A stretch of DNA of 64,000 nt, taken from the NCBI GenBank assembly GCA_018711815.1, contig DVHU01000099.1, forward strand, positions 1 to 64,000, in the 5' to 3' direction. Origin of the DNA: Candidatus Egerieimonas intestinavium. GTDB taxonomy: Bacteria > Bacillota > Clostridia > Lachnospirales > Lachnospiraceae. The position numbers and the translations under genes are program-made. Positions within the stretch are counted from its first letter, which is position 1. Each line of letters begins with the position of its first letter. The notes below the pieces were generated by a model that ran no database searches, was not told the origin of the DNA, and worked only from the letters and a program-made list of their open reading frames with translations. Positions 28,494-36,669 of the stretch are shown here, piece after piece.

Positions 28494-30394
28494 AGAAAAA
28501 ATATGTATTCGGGGATTTAGATCAATATCTGTTTGGACAGGGAACCCACTACGATATCTATAAAAAGCTGGGCGCCCATGTGATGACCAAGGGAAAGAAA
28601 AAGGGCGTATATTTTGCCGTCTGGGCTCCCAATGCGGAGGCGGTGTCCGTGGTGGGCGAGTTCAACGATTGGGAGGAGGAAGCCAATCCCCTGGATAAGG
28701 TGGGGCCCATCGGCGTGTACGAAACATTTGTGCCGGGAGCCAAGCTGGGGCAGCTGTATAAATTTTGCATCACTGCCCGGGACGGCAGAAAGCTCTACAA
28801 AGCAGATCCCTATGCCACCAGCGGAGAGATGAGGCCCGGGACCGCCTCGAAAATCGCGGATATTTCTAAGTTTAAGTGGAGCGACGGCAAGTGGCTGGAG
28901 GCCCGGGCGGCCTGGGATCATAAGGAGCAGCCCATGTCCATCTATGAGGTTCACATGGGCTCCTGGATGAAGCATCCCGCCAACGACGAAGATCCTGACG
29001 GCTTCTACAGCTACCGGGAGTTCGCCCATGCCATCGCGGAGTATGTAAAGCGCATGGGATACACTCACGTGGAGCTCATGGGCATTGCGGAGCATCCCTT
29101 TGACGGCTCCTGGGGCTATCAGGTGACCGGCTACTACGCTCCCACCTCCCGGTACGGAAAACCGGAGGATTTCAAATATTTGGTAAACTACCTGCACCGG
29201 AATAAGATCGGTGTGATCCTGGACTGGGTGCCGGCCCATTTTCCCAAGGACGCCCACGGGCTGGCGGAGTTTGACGGGACTTGCATTTACGAGCATCAGG
29301 ATCCCCGCCAGGGGGAGCATCCCGACTGGGGAACGAAAATTTTCAATTACGGAAAGCCGGAGGTAAAGAACTTCCTGCTGGCCAACGCCCTCTACTGGGT
29401 GGAGGAGTTCCATGTGGACGGCCTGCGGGTGGATGCGGTGGCGTCCATGCTGTACCTGGATTACGGAAAGCAGGACGGCCAGTGGGTGGCCAACAAGTAC
29501 GGCGGAAATCAGAATCTGGAGGCCATCGAGTTCTTCAAGCACTTAAATTCCTGCCTGCTGGGAAGAAATCCCGGGGCGGTGATGATTGCGGAGGAGTCCA
29601 CAGCCTGGCCCAAGGTGACGGGAAAGGTGGAGGATGACGGCCTGGGATTCTCCCTGAAGTGGAACATGGGATGGATGCACGACTTCCTGGAGTACATGAA
29701 GCTAGATCCCTATTTCCGCAAGTACAATCATAACAAGATGACCTTCTCCATGACCTACGCCTACAGCGAGAATTATATTCTGGTGCTGTCCCACGACGAA
29801 GTGGTGCATCTGAAGTGCTCGATGATCAACAAGATGCCCGGCTACCTGGATGATAAATTTGAAAACCTTAAGACCGGGTACGGCTACATGGCCGGCCATC
29901 CCGGCAAGAAGCTGCTGTTCATGGGTCAGGAATTCGGCCAGCTCCAGGAGTGGAGCGAGGCCCGGGAGCTGGACTGGTATCTGCTCAAGGAGGAGAAACA
30001 TCAGCTGCTGCAGGACTTTGTCCGGGATATGCTGCACCTGTACAAAAAATATCCGGCTCTCTACGCCGGGGATCACGATCCCCAGTCCTTCCAGTGGATT
30101 AATGCCAACGACGGGGACAGAAGCATCTACAGCTTTGTGCGGATGTCGCCCACGGGCAGGAATAACCTGCTCTTCGTGTGCAATTTTACCCCGGTGGAGC
30201 GCAGCGATTACCGGGTGGGCGTGCCCAGGAGGAAACAGTACCAGCTGATTATGAACAGCGCGGATCCGGTCTACGGCGGAAAATATGCCCGGGAACAGGT
30301 GATTTATAAGGCGGAGAAAAAGGAGTGCGACGGAAAAACCTACTCCATCGGCTACGATCTGCCGCCTCTGTCGGTGGCTGTGTTTAAGTTCTAA
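28490..30394 (+). CDS. glgB: 1,4-alpha-glucan branching enzyme
   Basis: MKKKYVFGDLDQYLF start overlaps previous stop (ATGA); LDWVPAHFPKDAHGL, GLRVDAVASMLYLDY, LSHDEV. Confidence 0.94.
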   Translation: MKKKYVFGDLDQYLFGQGTHYDIYKKLGAHVMTKGKKKGVYFAVWAPNAEAVSVVGEFNDWEEEANPLDKVGPIGVYETFVPGAKLGQLYKFCITARDGRKLYKADPYATSGEMRPGTASKIADISKFKWSDGKWLEARAAWDHKEQPMSIYEVHMGSWMKHPANDEDPDGFYSYREFAHAIAEYVKRMGYTHVELMGIAEHPFDGSWGYQVTGYYAPTSRYGKPEDFKYLVNYLHRNKIGVILDWVPAHFPKDAHGLAEFDGTCIYEHQDPRQGEHPDWGTKIFNYGKPEVKNFLLANALYWVEEFHVDGLRVDAVASMLYLDYGKQDGQWVANKYGGNQNLEAIEFFKHLNSCLLGRNPGAVMIAEESTAWPKVTGKVEDDGLGFSLKWNMGWMHDFLEYMKLDPYFRKYNHNKMTFSMTYAYSENYILVLSHDEVVHLKCSMINKMPGYLDDKFENLKTGYGYMAGHPGKKLLFMGQEFGQLQEWSEARELDWYLLKEEKHQLLQDFVRDMLHLYKKYPALYAGDHDPQSFQWINANDGDRSIYSFVRMSPTGRNNLLFVCNFTPVERSDYRVGVPRRKQYQLIMNSADPVYGGKYAREQVIYKAEKKECDGKTYSIGYDLPPLSVAVFKF

Positions 30395-30406
30395 GAGGAG
30401 CTTGTC

Positions 30407-31255
30407 ATGGAAAAATATAGGGCGGCCCTGCTGCAGATGGATTCCGGGCCTGACATGGAGAAGAATAAAGAACAGGTCGAAAGGCTTATAACCGAGGCGG
30501 CCCAGAGGGGAGCAACTCTGGCGCTGCTGCCAGAGACCTGGGACTATATTGGCCGGGATATGGCCGGACACGGGCAGCCCATCCCTGGATCCGCCAGCGA
30601 ATTTTTGCGGGGGCAGGCCCAAAAACACGGGATTTATCTTCTGGGAGGCAGCTGCAGTGAGGCGGCTGAGGACGGGAAGATCTACAATACCTCCTTATTT
30701 TATTCTCCCCAGGGAGAACTTTTGGGGAAATATCAAAAAACCCATCTCTTTGACGTGGATATCTCCGGGGAAAATGGGGAAGTGGGCTATCAGGAGTCGG
30801 CGGAGGTGCTTCCGGGCCGGGAGCTGGTGACTGTGGATACGGAGCTTGGAAGTGTAGGCATGTCTGTCTGCTACGATCTGCGTTTCCCGGAGCTGTACCG
30901 GCTTCAGACCCTGGCCGGGGCTAAGATCCTGGCGGTGGCGGCCAATTTTACCCACGCCACCGGGGAGGCCCACTGGGAGCTGCTGCTGCGGGCCAGGGCT
31001 GTGGAGAATTCCTGCTACGTGCTGGCCTGCAACCAGTGCGGACAGAAGGCCGCCTTCAGAAGCTATGGAAATTCCATGGTTATCTCCCCCTGGGGAGAGA
31101 TTCTGGCCCGGGCGGGGGAAAGTCCCTGCTGTCTGACGGCGGAGATTGATCTGGAGCAGGTAGCCCGGGTGCGCCGGGAGCTGCCGTCCCTGAAGAACCG
31201 GAGGGAGGATTTGTACCGGCTGACGCTTCGGCGTGCGGGGACAGAAAATAGATGA
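30407..31255 (+). CDS. carbon-nitrogen hydrolase (nitrilase superfamily)
   Basis: E-K-C triad regions LLPETWDY, YQKTHLFD, SVCYDLRFPELYR. Confidence 0.9.
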   Translation: MEKYRAALLQMDSGPDMEKNKEQVERLITEAAQRGATLALLPETWDYIGRDMAGHGQPIPGSASEFLRGQAQKHGIYLLGGSCSEAAEDGKIYNTSLFYSPQGELLGKYQKTHLFDVDISGENGEVGYQESAEVLPGRELVTVDTELGSVGMSVCYDLRFPELYRLQTLAGAKILAVAANFTHATGEAHWELLLRARAVENSCYVLACNQCGQKAAFRSYGNSMVISPWGEILARAGESPCCLTAEIDLEQVARVRRELPSLKNRREDLYRLTLRRAGTENR

Positions 31256-31303
31256 TAGTTTGAAGTTTCTTATGCCATAGGAAAAAGGCTGGAGGGGTGC
31301 AAA

Positions 31304-32158
31304 ATGAGCAAAAATTATCGCGCGGAGCTGGTTGGAGCATTTGGGAATCCCATTGATGAAAATCCCACAGGCGTTATGGAGGAGGCTGCTTTTGCGGCGA
31401 AGGGACTGAATTTCAGATATTTGACCGTGAAGGTAGAGAAGGATGATTTGGAAGCCGCCATGAATGGGGTTAAGGCATTTCAAATGAAAGGCATTAATTT
31501 GACGATTCCGCATAAAGTCAATGTCCTTAAGTATCTGGATGAACTCTCGGAGGCCGCGCAGATCATCGGCGCCGTGAATATGGTTGTGAACAGGGACGGA
31601 AAGCTTTGGGGAGAAAATACGGATGGAAAAGGATTTTTAATTTCCCTGAAGAATGAAGGCGTGTCTGTGGAAGATAAGCGGATTGTGATTTTGGGAGCAG
31701 GCGGAGCAGCCAAAGCGATTGGCGTGGAATGTGCGCTGGCGGGGGCGAAGAAAATTACAATCGTTAATAGAAATAAAGAGCGCGGAGAAGCTTTGGCAAA
31801 TCTGATTGCAGAGAAAACAAAGGCTGCTTCTGCGTATGTGGGATGGGATTCTGCTTATCAGGTTGAGCCGGGGACGGATATTTTTATTAATGCCACCTGT
31901 ATCGGATTGTATCCGGATGTCAATAGCAAGCCGGATGTGGATTACAATACGGTGACTCCGTCCATGGTGGTCAGCGACGTCGTGTTTAATGACCCGAATA
32001 CGCTGTTTTTGCAGGAGGCGAAAAAGCGGGGCGCTCATACGATTAATGGATTGGGTATGTTAGTAAACCAGGGAGCTTTGAATTTTACGCTGTGGACAGG
32101 CGTAGAAGCGCCCGTTGAAGTGATGGTGGATACGCTGAAAAAAGAATTTGGCCTGTAG
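31304..32158 (+). CDS. shikimate/quinate dehydrogenase-like protein (AroE fold)
   Basis: INLTIPHKVNVL, ENTDGKGF, VILGAGGAAKAIG; N-terminal SxS motif absent (NPIDENPTG). Confidence 0.85.
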   Translation: MSKNYRAELVGAFGNPIDENPTGVMEEAAFAAKGLNFRYLTVKVEKDDLEAAMNGVKAFQMKGINLTIPHKVNVLKYLDELSEAAQIIGAVNMVVNRDGKLWGENTDGKGFLISLKNEGVSVEDKRIVILGAGGAAKAIGVECALAGAKKITIVNRNKERGEALANLIAEKTKAASAYVGWDSAYQVEPGTDIFINATCIGLYPDVNSKPDVDYNTVTPSMVVSDVVFNDPNTLFLQEAKKRGAHTINGLGMLVNQGALNFTLWTGVEAPVEVMVDTLKKEFGL

Positions 32159-32284
32159 TGGCCTGATATCCGATGACCATCCTGCCTATACACTAAAAAA
32201 TAATTCATATTTTGGAAAATTTTCTGTTACCCCTTGACGTGAGCGGGAAAAAAGGGTATTGTTGTGCGTAGCAATAGAATAGCC

Positions 32285-32447
32285 AGTTTCTCTTATTCAG
32301 AGTGGTGGAGGTACATAGGACCTGTGAAGCCACGGCAACCCCGTGAAACGGAAGGTGCCAACCTGAGCGAGCGTATCGAACAATAAGGGGATTTGATAGA
32401 AGTAGATTTATTAAGTCCGCCTTATGAAGAGGCGGGCTTTTCTGTTA
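32285..32447 (+). ncRNA. SAM-I (S-box) riboswitch with terminator
   Basis: TCTTATTCAGAGTGGTGGAGG...GTGAAGCCACGGCAACC...AAGGTGCCAACCTGAGCGAGCG...AATAAG; terminator AAGTCCGCCT/AGGCGGGCTTTTCT. Confidence 0.95.
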
Positions 32448-32470
32448 AGCAAATTGCAAAGGAGAAAAGT

Positions 32471-33661
32471 ATGGAAAAATTATTATTTACCTCTGAATCA
32501 GTAACTGAAGGTCATCCGGACAAAATCTGCGACGCCATTTCCGACGCGGTTCTGGACGCTCTGATGGAGCAGGATCCCATGAGCCGCGTGGCCTGCGAGA
32601 CAGCTATCACCACCGGCCTGGTGCTGGTGATGGGGGAGATTACCACCAGCGCTTACGTGGATATCCAGAAGATTGTCCGGGATACGGTGCGGGAAATCGG
32701 CTACACCCGGGGAAAATTTGGCTTCGACGCTGACAACTGCGGCGTGATCACCGCCATTGACGAGCAGTCCGCGGACATCGCCATGGGCGTGGATAAGGCC
32801 CTGGAGGCTAAGGAGCACACCATGAGCGATGAGGAGCTGGGAGCCATCGGAGCCGGAGACCAGGGAATGATGTTCGGCTACGCCACCAACGAGACCGAGG
32901 AGTACATGCCCTATCCCATCGCCCTGGCCCACAAGCTGGCCCGCCGGCTGACTGAGGTGAGAAAGAACGGAACTCTGCCCTATCTGCGCCCGGACGGCAA
33001 GAGCCAGGTGACTGTGGAGTACAATGAGGAGGGCAAGCCTGTGCGCCTGGACGCAGTGGTGCTGTCCACCCAGCACGACCCGGAGGTGAGCCAGGAGCAG
33101 ATTCACGCGGATGTGAAAAAACATATTTTTGACCAGGTGCTGCCCGCGGATCTGGTGGATGGGGAGACGAAGTTCTTTATTAACCCCACCGGCCGTTTCG
33201 TGATCGGAGGCCCCCACGGGGACAGCGGTTTGACCGGAAGAAAGATCATCGTGGACACCTACGGCGGAATGGCGCGCCACGGCGGCGGAGCCTTCTCCGG
33301 CAAGGACTGCACTAAGGTAGACCGCTCCGCGGCTTACGCGGCCCGCTATGCGGCCAAAAATATCGTGGCTGCCGGACTGGCAGACAAGTGCGAGATTCAG
33401 CTCTCCTACGCCATCGGTGTGGCAAATCCCACCTCTGTGCGGGTGGAGACCTTTGGAACCGGAAAGCTGCCGGATGTGAAGCTGGTGGAGATTGTGCGCA
33501 AGAACTTTGACCTGCGCCCGGCGGGATTCATCAAGATGCTGGATCTGCGCCGCCCCATCTATAAGCAGACCGCGGCTTACGGCCATTTCGGAAGAAACGA
33601 CCTGGACCTGCCCTGGGAGAAGCTGGATAAGGCGGAGGACTTAAAGAAATACTTGGCATAA
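32471..33661 (+). CDS. metK: S-adenosylmethionine synthetase
   Basis: [41 protein letters not shown]; preceded by SAM-I riboswitch. Confidence 0.97.
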   Translation: MEKLLFTSESVTEGHPDKICDAISDAVLDALMEQDPMSRVACETAITTGLVLVMGEITTSAYVDIQKIVRDTVREIGYTRGKFGFDADNCGVITAIDEQSADIAMGVDKALEAKEHTMSDEELGAIGAGDQGMMFGYATNETEEYMPYPIALAHKLARRLTEVRKNGTLPYLRPDGKSQVTVEYNEEGKPVRLDAVVLSTQHDPEVSQEQIHADVKKHIFDQVLPADLVDGETKFFINPTGRFVIGGPHGDSGLTGRKIIVDTYGGMARHGGGAFSGKDCTKVDRSAAYAARYAAKNIVAAGLADKCEIQLSYAIGVANPTSVRVETFGTGKLPDVKLVEIVRKNFDLRPAGFIKMLDLRRPIYKQTAAYGHFGRNDLDLPWEKLDKAEDLKKYLA

Positions 33662-33812
33662 GTTAAGAATGAAAATGCCATCGGTGTGTTATGAACAAGA
33701 CAAAGATGTGCTATACTCTCTCTAAGGAAACCAGAGAGCCAAAGGCGGCTTACCCTCCTGCTTTAGGGAGGGGCTAACCCTCCAGACCAAAGCGGAAAGG
33801 AGGGCGTTGTCA

Positions 33813-33908
33813 ATGAATATTACATATCCTGACTTAATTCAGTTTTGTGTGTTTGTTGTCGCCCTTGTAAGTCTGTGCTATCAGATTTTCAAGGATAAAA
33901 GAAAGTAG
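33813..33908 (+). CDS. small hydrophobic putative holin-like/type I toxin peptide
   Basis: 31-aa ORF MNITYPDLIQFCVFVVALVSLCYQIFKDKRK*, single TM plus basic tail, RBS AAAGGAGGG; absent from ORF track because short. Confidence 0.7.
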   Translation: MNITYPDLIQFCVFVVALVSLCYQIFKDKRK

Positions 33909-33994
33909 CCGCCACTACTGCAATAGTGACGGCCGACGCTGAAAAGCGTTATCCAAACTATCGAGGGTAGGCCGCTTCTCTGGTTTCCCCTTCT
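33898..33994 (-). ncRNA. candidate antisense RNA antitoxin
   Basis: Minus-strand promoter TTGCAT (34029-34024) -N17- TATATT (34006-34001); terminator GCCGTCACTATTGCAGTAGTGGCGGC-TACTTTCTTTT overlapping the toxin 3' end. Confidence 0.55.
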
Positions 33995-34102
33995 ATTGTT
34001 AATATATCACATTTGCCAGTAAGATGCAAGCACCACTGTGCATTTGCAAAAACAAAGAAATATTTGACGTAAGTTGAGAGAAAAGAAAAGCGGGGAAAGG
34101 GC

Positions 34103-34777
34103 ATGCAGGAAAATCGGGTATTATTGGTGGAGGATGATCGGGCCATTGTGGAAAATCTCACGGAATTTTTAAAGGGAGAGGGTTTCCGGGTGGCGGCGGT
34201 GGACGGACAGAAAAAAGCCCTGGAGCTTCTGGAGAGGGAGAGCTTTGACCTGGCGCTCCTGGATGTATCCCTGGGGGAGGGCAATGGATATGCCCTCTGT
34301 GCGGCCATCAAGGCAGAGCAGGATCTGCCGGTGATCTTTCTCACCGCCTCCGGGGATGAGTACAGCGTCATCACAGGGCTGAATATGGGAGCCGACGATT
34401 ACGTGAGCAAGCCCTTCCGGCCCCGGGAGCTGGCGGCCCGAATGCGCATGGTGATGCGGCGGTGCGGAAGGATTCAGCCGGTGCTGGAGGCCGGAGGCCT
34501 GTCCGTGGACACCGCCAAGGGCACGGTGACCCGCCGGGGGCAGGAGATTTACCTGTCGGCCCTGGAGTATCGGCTTCTGCTGGTGTTTCTGAACCACCGG
34601 GGACAGCTGCTGACCAGATCCGCGCTCCTGGAGGAAATCTGGGACGCCGCCGGGGAGTATGTTAACGACAATACCCTGACCGTGTATATCAAAAGGCTCC
34701 GGGAAAAGATCGAGGAGGATCCACAGAATCCGCAGCTGATTCATACTGTGCGGGGAATGGGGTATAAGCTGGAATGA
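34103..34777 (+). CDS. OmpR-family response regulator
   Basis: VLLVEDDRAIVENL, DLALLDVSLGEGNGY, winged-helix C-terminus. Confidence 0.94.
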   Translation: MQENRVLLVEDDRAIVENLTEFLKGEGFRVAAVDGQKKALELLERESFDLALLDVSLGEGNGYALCAAIKAEQDLPVIFLTASGDEYSVITGLNMGADDYVSKPFRPRELAARMRMVMRRCGRIQPVLEAGGLSVDTAKGTVTRRGQEIYLSALEYRLLLVFLNHRGQLLTRSALLEEIWDAAGEYVNDNTLTVYIKRLREKIEEDPQNPQLIHTVRGMGYKLE

Positions 34778-35784
34778 GTCAAATATGGAGAAATGGGGAA
34801 ATTAAATACCAGACCCTGATTTATCTGCTCATAACCGCGGTGGCTGCGGCCCTGGGGTTTTGGATGGAGCCCAGGGTTGGGGCGCTGATCCTGGCGGTCT
34901 GCGGGGCTTTCGGTTTGTTTTTCGGCGCAGTCAGTCTCAGGCGCTATGGGGAAATCCAAAGGCTCAGTCAAGAGCTGGACCGGATTCTTCACGGGGAGGA
35001 GAGGCTGGAGCTGGAGAGCTGCCGGGAGGGAGATCTGGCCGTCCTGCGGGATGAAATCTACAAAATGACTGTGCGCCTGCGGGAGCAGAGCAGCAGGCTT
35101 CTGGGGGAGAAGCAATATCTGGCAGATTCCCTGGCGGATATTTCTCACCAGATACGCACGCCGCTGACCTCCCTGAATCTGACGGTCAGTATGCTGCAGC
35201 AGCCCCAGATGGAGGAGGGGCGCCGCAGAGAGCTGCTGCTGGAGATGAAGCGGCTTTTGAGCCGGGTGGAGTGGCTGGTAGAAAGTCTGCTGAAGCTGTC
35301 CAAGCTGGATGCCGGAAGTATATCCTTCTGTATGGAGAAAATAGATTTGCAGGAATTCCTGCGTCAGGCGGCGGAGCCGCTGGCCATTCCCCTGGAAATC
35401 CGGGGACAGGGATTGGAAATTTCTGCGGCCCCCGAAAGCTGCCTGACGGCGGACCGGGCCTGGACCCTGGAGGCAGTGACGAACGTGCTGAAAAATTGTA
35501 TGGAATATAACCCGGAGGGGGAGACGCTGCGGATAAAAGGATTGGAAAATCCTCTCTACACAGAGATCACCGTGGAAGACCGGGGGCCTGGCATCAGCCC
35601 GGAGGATCTGCCCCACCTGTTTGAGCGGTTTTACCGGGGAAAGCAGGCGGGAAAGAACAGTTTTGGCATCGGACTGGCTCTGTCCCGGGCCATTTTAGCC
35701 CGGGAAAACGGAACCATCCAGGCGGAAAACCGGCCTGGCGGCGGCAGCCGTTTTGTCATACGGCTATACAAGGGGACCGTTTAG
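34774..35784 (+). CDS. sensor histidine kinase (compact, BceS-like)
   Basis: Two TMs with very short loop; ISHQIRTPLTSLNL, NVLKNCMEY, GPGISPEDLPHLFERFYRG. Confidence 0.92.
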   Translation: MSQIWRNGEIKYQTLIYLLITAVAAALGFWMEPRVGALILAVCGAFGLFFGAVSLRRYGEIQRLSQELDRILHGEERLELESCREGDLAVLRDEIYKMTVRLREQSSRLLGEKQYLADSLADISHQIRTPLTSLNLTVSMLQQPQMEEGRRRELLLEMKRLLSRVEWLVESLLKLSKLDAGSISFCMEKIDLQEFLRQAAEPLAIPLEIRGQGLEISAAPESCLTADRAWTLEAVTNVLKNCMEYNPEGETLRIKGLENPLYTEITVEDRGPGISPEDLPHLFERFYRGKQAGKNSFGIGLALSRAILARENGTIQAENRPGGGSRFVIRLYKGTV

Positions 35785-35872
35785 GGGGCGGTTCTGCTTA
35801 GGCAAAGAGGAAGACAATGACCTCCTCGTGTTCTGTAAATTTCCCTTTATTATAACCCTGGGCAGCAGCTTT

Positions 35873-35947
35873 GTCATGTCTCCGGGAGGCAAAGTGACAG
35901 ATCTGTCATAGAAAAGTCATGGGAGAGTCATTCTGGGGTGATAAGAT
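35873..35947 (+). promoter_or_regulatory. response-regulator-dependent promoter of the ABC operon
   Basis: TGACAGATCTGTCA palindrome (35895-35908), GTCAT repeats at 35905, 35916, 35927 (11-bp phasing), extended -10 TGATAAGAT (35939-35947), no good -35. Confidence 0.55.
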
Positions 35948-35985
35948 TTCCATATCACAGGAAAGCTATGGATAAGGAGGCCAAT

Positions 35986-36669
35986 ATGGAAATTTTAAAG
36001 GTAGAGGATCTGTGCAGGACTTACGGCCAGGGGGAGAATCAGGTAAAGGCTCTGGATCACGTTTCGTTTTCTATAGAGAAGGGGGAGTTCGCCGCCATTG
36101 TGGGGGCGTCGGGCTCCGGGAAATCCACGCTGCTGCATCTGATCGGCGGGGTGGACCGGCCCACCTCCGGGAAAATATATGTGGACGGCAAGGATGTGTA
36201 CGCCCAGAACGAGGAGGAGCTGGCCATCTTCCGGCGCCGTCAGGTGGGATTGATCTATCAGTTTTATAATCTGATTCCGGTGCTCAATGTCCGGGAAAAT
36301 ATCACGCTGCCGGTGCTGATGGACGGCAGAAAGGTAAACGAAAAGCGGGTGAAGGAGCTCCTGGATATCCTGAAGCTGAAGAACCGGGAAAACCATCTGC
36401 CCAATCAGCTCTCCGGGGGCCAGCAGCAGCGGGTTTCCATCGGCCGGGCCCTGATCAACAGCCCGGCTCTGGTGCTGGCGGATGAGCCCACGGGAAACTT
36501 GGATTCCAAAAACAGTCAGGAGATCTTACAGCTCCTGCGGCTGTCCCATGAAAAGTACCGCCAGACTCTGGTGGTCATCACACACGATGAGAATATCGCC
36601 CTGCAGGCGGACCACATCCTGGCCCTGGAAGATGGGAGGATTGTACGGGATGAGGTGATCCGCAGATGA
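35986..36669 (+). CDS. ABC transporter ATP-binding protein (MacB/BceA type)
   Basis: Walker [18 protein letters not shown] signature, [10 protein letters not shown]. Confidence 0.94.
   Translation: MEILKVEDLCRTYGQGENQVKALDHVSFSIEKGEFAAIVGASGSGKSTLLHLIGGVDRPTSGKIYVDGKDVYAQNEEELAIFRRRQVGLIYQFYNLIPVLNVRENITLPVLMDGRKVNEKRVKELLDILKLKNRENHLPNQLSGGQQQRVSIGRALINSPALVLADEPTGNLDSKNSQEILQLLRLSHEKYRQTLVVITHDENIALQADHILALEDGRIVRDEVIRR

Noticed and set aside
28373-30394. 673-aa version of glgB
   Set aside because: First 39 residues overlap the end of the GH13 gene out of frame; MKKKYVFGDL at 28490 gives a translationally coupled start.
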